The notes: a model not told the origin generated them from the sequence alone. A stretch of DNA of 33,457 nt from Ruminococcus sp. AF41-9 (GCF_003477525.1 NZ_QUDO01000042.1:1-33457), one strand, 5' to 3'; shown: positions 14,433 to 23,913, counted from the stretch's first letter. Numbers and translations: made by a program.

Positions 14433-15893
14433 ATGGCAGCACAGGAAAATAATTCTGCTGTAGCGGCAGTGAGTGGATTCTTTAAAGCTATCGGTGGATT
14501 TTTCGCTGACTTTGGTACTGCTGTAGTGAAAGGTGATGCGTTTGTAAAGCTGTCCCTGATCTGGATGGGTGCAGGTTATGCAAAGCGTAAACAGTATGTG
14601 AAAGCAGCACTGATGACATTGCTGGAGATTGCAGTGATCGTTTTTTCAGTGAAATTTGCAATGCAGTATGTACCAAAATTCAGTACCCTTGGTACTGTAA
14701 AGATGGAAAAAGTCTTTAACATGAAAACAATGAAAAGTGAATTTAATGATTATGACAATTCCTTTACGATCCTGTTGTTTTCATTGTTTAGCTTTGTTGT
14801 GTGGTTTGCGGCGGCTGTTGTGTGGTTTAAGAATGTGATCAATGCTTACGCACTTCAGAAAATGGAAGAAGCCGGAAAGCATATCAATACTTTTAAAGAA
14901 GATCTCAGATCAATGACAGAAGAGAAGTTTCACATTACATTACTTACACTTCCGGTGCTTGGAGTTCTTATCTTTACTTTTATTCCAATCCTGCTTTTGA
15001 TCTTTATAGCATTTACAAATTATGATCAGCAACATATGCCGCCTACTGAGTTGTTCTCATGGGTTGGCCTTAGTAACTTTATCAATCTGTTTGGCGGAGG
15101 TGGTCTTACATCCACATTCGGATATGCATTTGTGAGGGTTCTGGGATGGACACTTGTATGGGCTTTCTTTGCAACATTCACAACTTATATCGGTGGTATC
15201 CTGCTTTCACTGCTTCTCAACAGCAAAAAAACAAGACTGCCGAAAATGTGGCGTACTTTATTTATTGTAACGATTGCAGTTCCACAGTTTGTGTCACTTC
15301 TGCTGGTGCGTAACTTCTTTTCAAATGGCGGTATTGTCAATACAATCTGTCACAGCATTGGACTGACCGGATTCTTAAGAAGTATCGGACTTGTATCCAC
15401 AAGTTACATTCCGTTCCTTTCTGCTCCGGGCTGGGCACATGTAATGATTATCCTTATTAATATCTGGATCGGTGTTCCGTATCAGATGCTGATCGCAACC
15501 GGCGTTCTGATGAACCTTCCATCTGACCAGCTTGAAAGTGCGAGAGTAGATGGTGCAACAAACTTCCAGATCTTTAGAAAGATCACAATGCCATACCTGC
15601 TTTTCGTAACAGGTCCGGCGCTGGTAACTGACTTTGTAAAAAATATCAACAACTTTAACGTTATTTACCTGCTTACACAGGATGTCTACACAACAACAAA
15701 CCAGGCAATGGCAAGCTCACAGGCAAATGAGGTTGACCTTCTGGTTACCTGGCTGTTCCGTCTGACTCAGGATTACTACAACTATAAGATGGCATCAGCA
15801 ATCGGTATTATCGTGTTTATTATCTGTGCAGTATTCACCCTGGTTGCATTTAACAGGATGATCAAGGGAGATAAGGAGGGAACATATCAATAA
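14433..15893 (+). CDS. ABC sugar transporter permease, MalF type
   Basis: 486 residues from ATG 14433, which follows GAGGAGGAAAG; an in-frame ATG at 14418 lies inside that binding site. The N-terminal ~170 residues, with extra membrane segments, precede the core permease domain, as in MalF-type proteins. Core segments follow (LPVLGVLIFTFIPILLLIFIAF). The cytoplasmic EAA loop that docks the ATPase is ESARVDGATNFQIFRKITMP. The stop overlaps the next start (TAATG). No ATPase gene is present in the operon. Confidence 0.9.
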   Translation: MAAQENNSAVAAVSGFFKAIGGFFADFGTAVVKGDAFVKLSLIWMGAGYAKRKQYVKAALMTLLEIAVIVFSVKFAMQYVPKFSTLGTVKMEKVFNMKTMKSEFNDYDNSFTILLFSLFSFVVWFAAAVVWFKNVINAYALQKMEEAGKHINTFKEDLRSMTEEKFHITLLTLPVLGVLIFTFIPILLLIFIAFTNYDQQHMPPTELFSWVGLSNFINLFGGGGLTSTFGYAFVRVLGWTLVWAFFATFTTYIGGILLSLLLNSKKTRLPKMWRTLFIVTIAVPQFVSLLLVRNFFSNGGIVNTICHSIGLTGFLRSIGLVSTSYIPFLSAPGWAHVMIILINIWIGVPYQMLIATGVLMNLPSDQLESARVDGATNFQIFRKITMPYLLFVTGPALVTDFVKNINNFNVIYLLTQDVYTTTNQAMASSQANEVDLLVTWLFRLTQDYYNYKMASAIGIIVFIICAVFTLVAFNRMIKGDKEGTYQ

Positions 15894-16747
15894 TGAAAAA
15901 GATGAAAGATAGTCGTACTTCTTCTATAGTATTACATAATTTATTGATCGCAGTGCTGGCATTTATCTGGCTGGTTCCGATCATCTGGCTGGTATGCACT
16001 TCCTTCAGCGCCTATTCAGGAATGAATACCAGTACATTTTTCCCGAAGGAATGGAGCATCACTAATTACCTGAAGCTGTTTCATCCGGATTCTGTATCTC
16101 AGTTCCCACAGTGGTTTCTGAATACATTTATCATTGCATGTTTTACCTGTGTGATTTCCACCATGTTTGTACTGATGGTTGCTTATGCAACATCTGTTAT
16201 GAGATTTAAGATGAGAAAACCGCTGATGAATATGGCGGTTATCCTGAATCTGTTTCCTGGTATGCTGGCGATGATAGCAGTATATTTCACACTGAAATCC
16301 TTTAACCTGACAAACAGCTATGCTGGTCTGATCATGGTTTACTCTGCATCATCAGGTCTTGGTTATCTGATCGCGAAGGGATTCTTTGATACCGTTCCGA
16401 GAGCACTCTGCGAGGCTGCCAGAATTGATGGATGCAGCGAGGCAAGAATCTTCTTCCAGATGGTTCTGCCGATGAGCCGCCCGATCGTTGTTTATACAGT
16501 TATCAGCAGTTTCCTGGTACCGTGGATGGATTTCGTGTATGCAAAGATGATCCTGAATGCCGGAATTTCTTCCAAATATACAGTTGCTATCGGTCTGTAC
16601 AAGATGCTGGATAAGAGCTTGATCAACTCTTACTTTACTCAGTTCTGTGCTGGTGGTGTACTGGTATCCATACCGATTTCTATTCTGTTTATGATCATGC
16701 AGAAATTCTATGTGGAAGGAATTACAGGCGGTGCTGTAAAAGGTTGA
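15893..16747 (+). CDS. ABC sugar transporter permease, MalG type
   Basis: A 284-residue partner permease with six membrane segments and the EAA loop CEAARIDGCSEARIFFQMVL. AAGGAGGG precedes the ATG, which overlaps the stop of the first permease by one base. With the preceding gene it forms the membrane channel of a carbohydrate importer of the CUT1 class, which normally uses a shared MsmX-like ATPase in Firmicutes when none is encoded nearby. Confidence 0.93.
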   Translation: MKKMKDSRTSSIVLHNLLIAVLAFIWLVPIIWLVCTSFSAYSGMNTSTFFPKEWSITNYLKLFHPDSVSQFPQWFLNTFIIACFTCVISTMFVLMVAYATSVMRFKMRKPLMNMAVILNLFPGMLAMIAVYFTLKSFNLTNSYAGLIMVYSASSGLGYLIAKGFFDTVPRALCEAARIDGCSEARIFFQMVLPMSRPIVVYTVISSFLVPWMDFVYAKMILNAGISSKYTVAIGLYKMLDKSLINSYFTQFCAGGVLVSIPISILFMIMQKFYVEGITGGAVKG

Positions 16748-16751
16748 TATT

Positions 16752-17528
16752 ATGAATATGACAACGGGAAGAAGAGGAATCGTCTGGAAAACTCCGGACA
16801 TCACGGCCGATGGGCTGAAGATGTTTGCATGTATCATCATGCTGATCCAGACAGTTGGAATTGCTGTTATTGAAAAAGGACTGATTCATTTAGACCAGTA
16901 CACACAGGAAAGTCTGAATCAGGCGATGTCCCAGGATTCCCGTTTGATGACACTTGCGGGAATCGGGTCCATCATGCAGCTTATTGGCGGGATGGCGATT
17001 CCTGTATTTGCGTTTCTGCTGGTGGAGGGATTTCGCAATACATCGGATTATAAGAAATATCTGATCACGATGATCATCACTGCGCTGGTCAGCGAGATTC
17101 CATATGACCTGGCGATATGCGGAAAGGTGTGGGATTTTTCCAGCCAGAATGCAATGATCACGATGTGCATCTGCCTGATCATGCTGAAATGTATGGAACT
17201 GTTCAGCGATTCTTCGGGATTTGCGGGCAGCATGGTGAGGATACTGATCATGATCGCGGCAATCGTGTGGGTGAGTATTTTCCGTGCAGAGTATGGTCTG
17301 TGCATGGTGCTGCTGGTGACAGTGTTCTATGTGTTTGATACAAGAAATGTGCTGAAGACAGTGCTGGGCTGTATCATCAGTCTGATGTATGTGACCGGAC
17401 CGATTGCATTTTATGGAATCTGGTGCTACAACGGTGAGAGAAAAGACCGTATCAATAAATATGTTTATTATGCTTTTTATCCTTTGCATCTGCTGGTGCT
17501 TGGAGTAATTGCGAAATTTGTTCTGTAA
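16752..17528 (+). CDS. TraX-family membrane protein
   Basis: A 258-residue polytopic protein starting 4 bases after the MalG-type stop, with AAAAGG overlapping the end of that gene. About eight membrane segments are visible. The family marks are present: ITADGLKMFACIIMLIQTVG near residue 17, AIPVFAFLLVEGFRNTSDYKKYL around 78-100, SEIPYDLA, and the C-terminal YNGERKDRINKYVYYAFYPLHLLVLGV. TraX of the F plasmid acetylates pilin; chromosomal relatives are common in gut Firmicutes and their substrates are unknown. The normal family line begins with LK.IA....HIG; here the His after MLI is Gln. Being fourth in a sugar-import operon suggests a link to the imported glycan or its surface capture, but nothing in the sequence proves that. 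Confidence 0.82.
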   Translation: MNMTTGRRGIVWKTPDITADGLKMFACIIMLIQTVGIAVIEKGLIHLDQYTQESLNQAMSQDSRLMTLAGIGSIMQLIGGMAIPVFAFLLVEGFRNTSDYKKYLITMIITALVSEIPYDLAICGKVWDFSSQNAMITMCICLIMLKCMELFSDSSGFAGSMVRILIMIAAIVWVSIFRAEYGLCMVLLVTVFYVFDTRNVLKTVLGCIISLMYVTGPIAFYGIWCYNGERKDRINKYVYYAFYPLHLLVLGVIAKFVL

Positions 17529-17537
17529 AAAGAAAAT

Positions 17538-17575
17538 AGTACTGTTTCTGCAGGAGAAGCTGCGTAAACAGTACT
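17538..17575 (+). other. Intercistronic hairpin between traX-like and GH42 genes
   Basis: AGTACTGTTT (17538-17547) pairs perfectly with AAACAGTACT (17566-17575), with an inner GCAG/CTGC stem. No T tract follows, so it looks like an mRNA processing or stability element rather than a terminator. No clear separate promoter for the GH42 gene is seen in the remaining 75 bases. Confidence 0.6.
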
Positions 17576-17649
17576 AATAAGTACTTGAACTTATATATGA
17601 CAGTAAGAAAAAACAGAAATACTATTTGAGAATTAAGAGGAGAACAAGT

Positions 17650-18930
17650 ATGGAATTTAGAACTGACAAGCTGCTCCATGGCGGCGATTACAATCCTGAG
17701 CAGTGGTTAAAGAGACCGGACATTCTGGAAAAGGACATTGAGATGCTGGAGGAATCCGGCTGTAACGTAGTAAGCATGGGAATGTTTTCCTGGTCTACAC
17801 TGGAACCGGAAGAAGGCGTATTTAACTTCGGATGGCTGCAGGAGATTATTGATAAACTTTATAAGAGAGGAATCTCCACAATCCTGTCTACACCGTCCGG
17901 TGCAAGACCCAAATGGATGGCTGACAAATATCCGGAAGTGCTTCGTGTAGACGAGACACGCCACAGAGCACTGTTTGGATTCAGACATAATCATTGTTAT
18001 ACTTCTCCTGTTTACAGAGAGAAGATTCATATCATTAATAAAAAAATGGCAGAAGAAATTGCCACACATCCGGGTGTGATCCTGTGGCATATTTCCAATG
18101 AGTATGGCGGAGAATGCCACTGCTCGCTTTGTCAGGAGGCATTCCGCAACTGGCTGAGAGAGAAATACCAGACGATCGAGAACCTGAATGATCAGTGGTG
18201 CACCACTTTCTGGAGCCACACTTATAACAGCTTTGATCAGATCGAGAGTCCATCTAAGATCGGTGAGACTCAGCTTCATGCACTGAATCTGGACTGGAAG
18301 AGATTTGTCACTCATCAGACCGCAGATTTTATTCATCATGAAATCGCAGCACTCCGAGATGGAGGAAGTGATCTGCCGACAACTGCAAACCTGATGCATT
18401 ATTTCGGAGGTCTGGATTACTTTAAGATTGCAAAAGAAATCGATGTGGTTTCCTGGGATACCTATCCGACATGGCATAAAGAAGCACTGATCGATACCGC
18501 TTATGACAATGGTATGTGCCATGACCTGATGCGTTCCCTGAAGGACAAACCATTCTTACAGATGGAGTCCTGCCCGAGTTCTACCAACTGGCAGAGCGTG
18601 AGCAAATTAAAGAAACCGGGAATGCTTTTTGCACAGTCCATGCAGGCAATCGCACACGGAAGTGATGCATCCCTTTACTTCCAGATCCGTCAGAGCAGAG
18701 GTGCTTCTGAGAAGTTCCACGGAGCAGTGATCGACCATTACGGCGGAAAGGATACAAGAGTATTTAAAGAAGTTTCTGAAGTTGGAGAAACACTGAAAAA
18801 TTTACAGGAACTGACAGGAACAACCATGAGCAGTCCGGTTGCCATGATCTATGACTGGGACAGCCAGTGGGCAATGGAAGACAGCCAGGGACCAAGAAAT
18901 AAAGGGCTTCATTATCTGGAGCTATGCTGA
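17650..18930 (+). CDS. GH42 beta-galactosidase, N-terminal catalytic part (frameshifted gene)
   Basis: Starts at ATG 17650 after AAGAGGAG. 426 codons contain the whole GH42 TIM barrel. Acid/base Glu151 lies in WHISNEYGG, and nucleophile Glu306 in QMESCPSS. Cys116, Cys156, Cys158 and Cys161 form the usual four-cysteine zinc site. The frame then ends in TGA 18928 inside the start of the trimerisation domain. The rest of the protein continues in the frame one base off (ATG 18924). Restoring one base around 18918-18922 would rejoin YLE-A-MLKFYRG. No signal peptide, so it hydrolyses imported galactosides in the cytosol, consistent with the ABC importer upstream. As written, the polypeptide lacks the domains needed for normal GH42 trimers. 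Confidence 0.88.
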   Translation: MEFRTDKLLHGGDYNPEQWLKRPDILEKDIEMLEESGCNVVSMGMFSWSTLEPEEGVFNFGWLQEIIDKLYKRGISTILSTPSGARPKWMADKYPEVLRVDETRHRALFGFRHNHCYTSPVYREKIHIINKKMAEEIATHPGVILWHISNEYGGECHCSLCQEAFRNWLREKYQTIENLNDQWCTTFWSHTYNSFDQIESPSKIGETQLHALNLDWKRFVTHQTADFIHHEIAALRDGGSDLPTTANLMHYFGGLDYFKIAKEIDVVSWDTYPTWHKEALIDTAYDNGMCHDLMRSLKDKPFLQMESCPSSTNWQSVSKLKKPGMLFAQSMQAIAHGSDASLYFQIRQSRGASEKFHGAVIDHYGGKDTRVFKEVSEVGETLKNLQELTGTTMSSPVAMIYDWDSQWAMEDSQGPRNKGLHYLELC

Positions 18931-19673
18931 AATTCTACAGAGGTTTCCGTAAACAGGGCGTTAACGTAGATCTGATCGATATGACCTGTGATCTGGATAA
19001 ATATAAAGTGCTGGCTCTGCCGATGGTTTATATGTTTAAGGAAGGCTTTGCAGAAAAGGTTCGTGCGTTTGTAGAAAACGGCGGTGTGCTGATCGCAAGC
19101 TACTGGTCAGGAATCGCAGATGACACTGACAGATGTTATCTGGAAGGCACTCCGCATGGTCTGATGGATGTGCTGGGAATCAGAAGCACTGAGATTGATG
19201 GCCTTTATGACTGGGAAGAGAACTCTTTTGTTCCGGTAGAAGGCAATGAACTTGGTCTGGACAAGACTTATACATGTAAGTATCTGTGTGACCTTGTAGA
19301 ACTTCGCGGAGCACGTACTTTAATGACTTACGGAAGTGATTTCTACGAAGGAACTGCCTGCCTGACAGTCAATGAATATGGCAAAGGCAAGGCATGGTAT
19401 GTGGCAGCAGATGCTGACAAAGATTTCTACGGAGATTTCCTTGGAAAAGTGCTGAAAGACAGCGGCGTTTTCTGTAAAGTTAAAGGAGAAATCCCGGATG
19501 CACTGGAAATCACAGTGAGAGAAAACAAAAATGTGAAATACTATATTTACCAGAACTTCGGAACAGAAAGCGTAAAACTTCCTGTACCGGAAGGAGAGGT
19601 AAACTGGATTTATGGCAATGGCAGCGATGAACTTAAAGTTTATGGTCTTGCAGTTGCAAAAGTTATCGTGTAA
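18924..19673 (+). CDS. GH42 beta-galactosidase, C-terminal part (trimerisation and beta domains)
   Basis: 249 codons in the frame one base off from the catalytic part. The sequence MLKFYRGFRKQGVNVDLID continues directly into the flavodoxin-like beta-galactosidase trimerisation domain (YKVLALPMVYMF; NGGVLIASYWSGIADDTDRC; GKGKAWYVAAD), then the small C-terminal beta domain (KNVKYYIYQNFGTE). Its ATG overlaps the previous stop in ATGCTGA, so re-initiation after the catalytic part could produce a separate chain. GGAG lies only two bases before this ATG, too near for efficient independent initiation. Most simply this and the preceding frame are one GH42 gene of about 675 codons broken by a one-base deletion or a sequencing error. 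Confidence 0.85.
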   Translation: MLKFYRGFRKQGVNVDLIDMTCDLDKYKVLALPMVYMFKEGFAEKVRAFVENGGVLIASYWSGIADDTDRCYLEGTPHGLMDVLGIRSTEIDGLYDWEENSFVPVEGNELGLDKTYTCKYLCDLVELRGARTLMTYGSDFYEGTACLTVNEYGKGKAWYVAADADKDFYGDFLGKVLKDSGVFCKVKGEIPDALEITVRENKNVKYYIYQNFGTESVKLPVPEGEVNWIYGNGSDELKVYGLAVAKVIV

Positions 19674-19693
19674 AATAAACAGCGATGGATGAG

Positions 19694-19750
19694 GAAATCC
19701 CTTCACTTTGAGCAGAGATTGAGGCTGCCAGGTGGAGGGGTTCTTTTTTT
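19694..19750 (+). terminator. Terminator of the ABC-traX-GH42 operon
   Basis: GAAATCCCTTCAC (19694-19706) pairs with GTGGAGGGGTTC (19732-19743) with one bulge, then seven T. Confidence 0.85.
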
Positions 19751-19831
19751 GAAAACAGATATAAGAAAAATATACCTTGTGAAATGAAGGTACTGGACAA
19801 TTACGAAAAATACAGGAAGGTACAGATAAAG

Positions 19832-22800
19832 ATGATCTCCAAAACAAAAATCAGATATATGTCAGGTCCGGGCTCTTATAGCCGGGGTGTGGAACTGTAT
19901 GAGAGAGAAAAAGTTCTGGACATAGATATAAAAAGTACAGGGAAATTTGATGAAATTATTGCTTCCGTAAAAGGAAGTGGGCGAAATATTTATGAAGTTG
20001 ATTTTTCCATAGACAGAGAAAATGAAGATGTAGATACCAGTTACTGTGACTGTCCGGCGTACTCGGAATATGGCGGAATCTGTAAGCACTGTGTAGCCGT
20101 TTTGCTGGAATACAATAAGTATCTGGAAAGAGTGAAAAACCGCCCCTATGAGGATGATCTGGAAAGAATTGTAAAAGGTGGTCTGACGCATACGATCAGA
20201 AAAGGTGTGCAGATGCATACAACTCCAGAACTGGCAGCACTGCTTCAGAAGCAGGCAGTGGCAAAATCACTTCCACTGATGCAGGGGAATACTTATGGAA
20301 AGGTAAAGCTGGAACCACATTTTGAGTTTAATGGGAGAAACTTCACAGTAGAGTTTAAAATCGGAACAACCAGAATGTATGTATTGAAAGATGCTTTTAC
20401 TTTTGATGATTATATGAAAAATCAGGTTGACTATAAATATGGAAAGGATCTTCAGTTTGTCCACACAGAGGAATCGTTTGATGAAGAATCCAGACCGCTG
20501 GCAAAATTTATCTGTAAATGGGCAGATAATAACCGACAGTTTCACAGGTCTGCGTATTACTATGGCTATTATGACGGAGCTATGGAGAAAGTAAGACATC
20601 TGGAACTGTCCGGAAATGAACTGGCAGAGTTTCTGCTTCTTATGGAAGGACGGACTTTACAGGGAGAATCTGTGGGAACGAGAAATACAAGCTGGGAAGT
20701 TACCAGGGCACATCTTCCGAGGACGATAACGATTACAGGATGGAAACAGGGAATTGAATTAAAGGTAAAGAAATTTATCTGTGCTGCGCTCACGGAGCAG
20801 TTTCGGATTTGCTTCCATGATAAAAAGATCTATGTGGAAAGTATGGAAGAACTTTTGCCGATCAAAGATTTTCTGGATAGTCTCACAGCGATATCGGGAG
20901 AAAAAGCTTTTATAGAAAATAAAGATGTCCCGGCATTCTGTCAGGAGCTTTTGCCTGTGCTCCAGCAGTTCTTTAAATGCAAAATGGTTGAATTTCATCC
21001 GGAAGATTATGGAATGATCAAACCGGAATTTAAGATTTATCTGGATGCACCACAGCGGAATATGATCACCTGCAAAACAATGGTGAAATATGGAGACAGA
21101 GCGTTTTCTTTATACAGTACAGATGATATGGCAATTCGTGACATGAGTAAAGAAACGGCAATGAGAAATCTGATCCACAATTATTCAAATGCATTTAATC
21201 CTCTGGAACAGAGTGCCGTAATTGCAGATGATGAAGAACTGGAATATGAGTTTCTGACCAACGGGATTCAAATACTGCAGACAGCAGGTGAAGTGTTTGT
21301 TTCTGATGCTCTGAAAAAAATTGAAGTACGAAATGCACCGAAGATTTCAGTAGGAGTTTCTTTGAGTGGAAATCTTCTGGAACTGCGTATGACAGCAGAG
21401 GAAATGTCGAAAGAGGAACTGATAGATATTTTATCCAGATATAACAGAAAGAAAAAGTTCTATCGTCTGAAAGATGGTTCTTTTGTAAATGCAGCAGATT
21501 CTGGTCTGGATACGATTGAAGAACTCAAGGCAGGGCTTCAGCTTACAGATAAACAGATGAAACAGGAAACCATTGAGGTGCAGAAATACAGAGCATTATA
21601 TCTGGATGCACAGTTAAAAGAGAATCCGGTTATTTCATCCGTAAAGAATAAATCATTCCGCTCACTGGTACGAAATATGAAAACAATTGAGGACAACGAT
21701 TTTGAAGTGCCGGAAAAACTGGATTCTGTGCTGCGTGAATATCAGAAAAGAGGATTTCTGTGGATAAAAACGCTGAATTGTAATGGTTTTGGTGGAATAC
21801 TTGCGGATGATATGGGGCTGGGAAAGACGTTGCAGGTGATTGCGTTTCTGCTGTCTGAATTTCTGGAAAGAGGGAATGCTGATGCTAAAGATACAGCAGA
21901 AAAAGAAACAATAGAAAAAGGAACAGTAGCATCAAATGAGCAGCAGGCAGAAAAACAGAGAAACACATTAATCGTGGCACCGGCATCGTTGGTTTACAAC
22001 TGGAACAGTGAAATTCTTCGTTTTGCACCGGAACTTGCACCGAAGATGGTGACAGGTACGGCGGCAGAAAGAAAACAGATTCTTGAGGAAGCTGGAGACG
22101 AAGATATCCTTCTGACTTCTTATGATCTGCTGAAACGTGACATTAAAGAATATGAAAAATATCAGTTTCGCTGTCAGGTAATTGATGAAGCTCAGTATAT
22201 TAAAAATTACAATACACAGGCTGCAAAGGCAGTGAAAGAAATTCGGGCAGGATTTAAACTGGCACTGACAGGAACACCGGTAGAGAACCGTCTGAGTGAA
22301 CTGTGGAGTATTTTTGACTATCTGATGCCGGGATTCCTTTACAGCTATAAAAAATTCCGTGAGGAAGTAGAAGTACCGGCAGTTCAGAATTCAGATGAGG
22401 ATGCCATGAAGCGTCTTCAGAAGATGATACGTCCGTTTGTGCTTCGGAGATTAAAGAAAGAAGTTTTGACAGATCTTCCGGACAAACTGGAAGAGAATAT
22501 GTTTGCCAAGATGACGGGAGAACAGCAGAAACTTTACGATGCGCATGTAAAACGTATGATGTTGATGCTTAACAAACAGTCAGAGGAAGAATTTAAGTCT
22601 TCAAAAATTACAATTCTGGCAGAACTCACCAGATTAAGACAGATTTGCTGTGACCCTTCTCTGGTTTTCGAGGATTATAAAGGGGATTCGGCAAAAACAG
22701 AGATGTGCCTGAACATGATCCGAAATGCAGTTGAGAGTGGACATAAAATTCTGTTGTTCTCTCAGTTTACAACAATGTTAGATCATCTTGCACAGCGTAT

Positions 22801-23203
22801 GGAGGAAGAGAAAATCAGCTACTATATGCTGACTGGTTCCACAAGTAAGGAAAAACGTGCACAGATGGTAGAGAACTTTAATAAAGATGAGACGCAGGTA
22901 TTCTGTATTTCCCTGAAAGCAGGAGGAACTGGTTTGAATCTGACTGCTGCGGATATTGTGATCCACTTTGATCCGTGGTGGAATCTGGCAGTCCAGAATC
23001 AGGCAACAGACAGAGCACACAGAATCGGGCAGAAGAATGTGGTGAATGTGTACAAGTTGATCGTGAAGGATACGATTGAGGAAAATATCATGAAACTGCA
23101 GGAGAAAAAACGTGAGCTTGCTGACCAGATTCTGGAAGGTGAAGGACTGAATGGAAGCAGCCTCACCAGAGAGGAACTGATGGAACTGCTTTCTGGAAAA
23201 TAA
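19832..23203 (+). CDS. SWIM zinc finger / SNF2-type helicase
   Basis: 1123 residues from ATG 19832; an in-frame ATG at 19784 has no binding site, while AGGAAGG precedes 19832 at a longish distance. The N-terminus has a SWIM zinc finger (CxC...CxH: Cys72, Cys74, Cys84, His86). A bacterial SNF2-associated middle region follows. From ~630 come the SNF2 motor motifs: DDMGLGKT (~658), DEAQ (~784), LTGTPVENRLSELWS, then the helicase C lobe with SQFTTMLDHL, LKAGGTGLNLTAAD and QATDRAHRIGQ. It is a DNA-dependent ATPase, presumably remodelling protein-DNA complexes; the bacterial role is not well known. It is monocistronic after a strong terminator, with no nearby nuclease or methylase to suggest a defence island. 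Confidence 0.93.
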   Translation: MISKTKIRYMSGPGSYSRGVELYEREKVLDIDIKSTGKFDEIIASVKGSGRNIYEVDFSIDRENEDVDTSYCDCPAYSEYGGICKHCVAVLLEYNKYLERVKNRPYEDDLERIVKGGLTHTIRKGVQMHTTPELAALLQKQAVAKSLPLMQGNTYGKVKLEPHFEFNGRNFTVEFKIGTTRMYVLKDAFTFDDYMKNQVDYKYGKDLQFVHTEESFDEESRPLAKFICKWADNNRQFHRSAYYYGYYDGAMEKVRHLELSGNELAEFLLLMEGRTLQGESVGTRNTSWEVTRAHLPRTITITGWKQGIELKVKKFICAALTEQFRICFHDKKIYVESMEELLPIKDFLDSLTAISGEKAFIENKDVPAFCQELLPVLQQFFKCKMVEFHPEDYGMIKPEFKIYLDAPQRNMITCKTMVKYGDRAFSLYSTDDMAIRDMSKETAMRNLIHNYSNAFNPLEQSAVIADDEELEYEFLTNGIQILQTAGEVFVSDALKKIEVRNAPKISVGVSLSGNLLELRMTAEEMSKEELIDILSRYNRKKKFYRLKDGSFVNAADSGLDTIEELKAGLQLTDKQMKQETIEVQKYRALYLDAQLKENPVISSVKNKSFRSLVRNMKTIEDNDFEVPEKLDSVLREYQKRGFLWIKTLNCNGFGGILADDMGLGKTLQVIAFLLSEFLERGNADAKDTAEKETIEKGTVASNEQQAEKQRNTLIVAPASLVYNWNSEILRFAPELAPKMVTGTAAERKQILEEAGDEDILLTSYDLLKRDIKEYEKYQFRCQVIDEAQYIKNYNTQAAKAVKEIRAGFKLALTGTPVENRLSELWSIFDYLMPGFLYSYKKFREEVEVPAVQNSDEDAMKRLQKMIRPFVLRRLKKEVLTDLPDKLEENMFAKMTGEQQKLYDAHVKRMMLMLNKQSEEEFKSSKITILAELTRLRQICCDPSLVFEDYKGDSAKTEMCLNMIRNAVESGHKILLFSQFTTMLDHLAQRMEEEKISYYMLTGSTSKEKRAQMVENFNKDETQVFCISLKAGGTGLNLTAADIVIHFDPWWNLAVQNQATDRAHRIGQKNVVNVYKLIVKDTIEENIMKLQEKKRELADQILEGEGLNGSSLTREELMELLSGK

Positions 23204-23237
23204 GCAGAAATAACAGAGTGATATCAGATGTAAAAGA

Positions 23238-23267
23238 GAATAATTCATCCATATTTTCCACATACTA
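23238..23267 (+). promoter_or_regulatory. Sigma-G-type forespore promoter of spoVT
   Basis: GAATA (23238-23242), 18 bases, then CATACTA (23261-23267) match the sigma-G/F pattern GnATR-N18-CATnnTA exactly. The spoVT ATG lies 38 bases further on. spoVT is sigma-G dependent in Bacillus, which agrees. Confidence 0.78.
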
Positions 23268-23305
23268 GTTTCAAAGTTAAATTAAAGCACTGGAGGAAAA
23301 GATAG

Positions 23306-23854
23306 ATGAAAGCAACGGGAATAGTGAGAAGAATTGATGACCTGGGACGTGTGGTTATTCCGAAGGAAATCAGAAGAACATTACGGATAAAAGAGGGAAC
23401 TCCACTGGAGATTTTTACAGACAGGGAGGGTGAGATTATTCTGAAAAAGTATTCGCCCATCGGAGAACTGAATGTTTTTGCAAAGGAATATGCAGAGGCT
23501 CTGGCGCAATCCAGCGGGATGGTTGCCTGCATTACGGATCATGATCAGGTGGTTGCGGCAGCTGGCCAGGGAAGCAGAGATTATCTGGGAAAAGCGATCA
23601 GTGGGCAGTTGGAGGAAGCAATATCCGGAAGAAAATCTGTGTTTGCAAACGGGAATGACAGGCACAGGATTCCAGTCACGCAGGAACAGAGAGATCCATT
23701 GTATTCTCAGATTATGCAGCCGATTATCAGTGCAGGAGATGCTGTCGGATCGGTGATCCTTATGGGAAAGAATGAGAAAGATGTGATGGGAGAGTCAGAG
23801 AAAATGCTGATCCAGACAGCGACAGGCTTTTTGGGGAGACAGATGGAACAGTAG
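23306..23854 (+). CDS. spoVT: Stage V sporulation protein T (AbrB/GAF transcription regulator)
   Basis: A 182-residue regulator of late forespore genes. The N-terminal ~50 residues are an AbrB/SpoVT DNA-binding swapped hairpin (MKATGIVRRIDDLGRVVIPK, EIRRTLRIKEGTPLEIFTD). Residues ~55-178 are the GAF-like sensor domain (YAEALAQSSGMVACITDHDQ; IISAGDAVGSVILMG). The length is that of Bacillus SpoVT. CACTGGAGGAAAAG precedes the start, and a matching forespore promoter lies upstream. It is monocistronic with a strong terminator. Identification is firm, because AbrB alone would be half this size. Confidence 0.95.
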   Translation: MKATGIVRRIDDLGRVVIPKEIRRTLRIKEGTPLEIFTDREGEIILKKYSPIGELNVFAKEYAEALAQSSGMVACITDHDQVVAAAGQGSRDYLGKAISGQLEEAISGRKSVFANGNDRHRIPVTQEQRDPLYSQIMQPIISAGDAVGSVILMGKNEKDVMGESEKMLIQTATGFLGRQMEQ

Positions 23855-23866
23855 TGATATAAAATA

Positions 23867-23907
23867 AAAAATCTTCAACAGCAGAAAGTTGTTGAAGATT
23901 TTTTTGT
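23867..23907 (+). terminator. Terminator after spoVT
   Basis: AAAAATCTTCAACA (23867-23880) pairs with TGTTGAAGATTTTT around 23890-23903, loop of about 8-9 bases, then more T. Confidence 0.92.
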
Positions 23908-23913
23908 GATTTT

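Noticed and set aside
16890..17489. 199-codon minus-strand frame inside the TraX-like gene
   Set aside because: His/Gln/Arg-rich shadow of a membrane protein gene.
17707..18522. 271-codon minus-strand frame inside the GH42 gene
   Set aside because: Antisense shadow of a catalytic domain with intact motifs on the plus strand.
19832..23203. Phage-defence island around the SNF2 helicase
   Set aside because: Neighbours are a galactosidase and spoVT; no nuclease, methylase or other defence gene is present.
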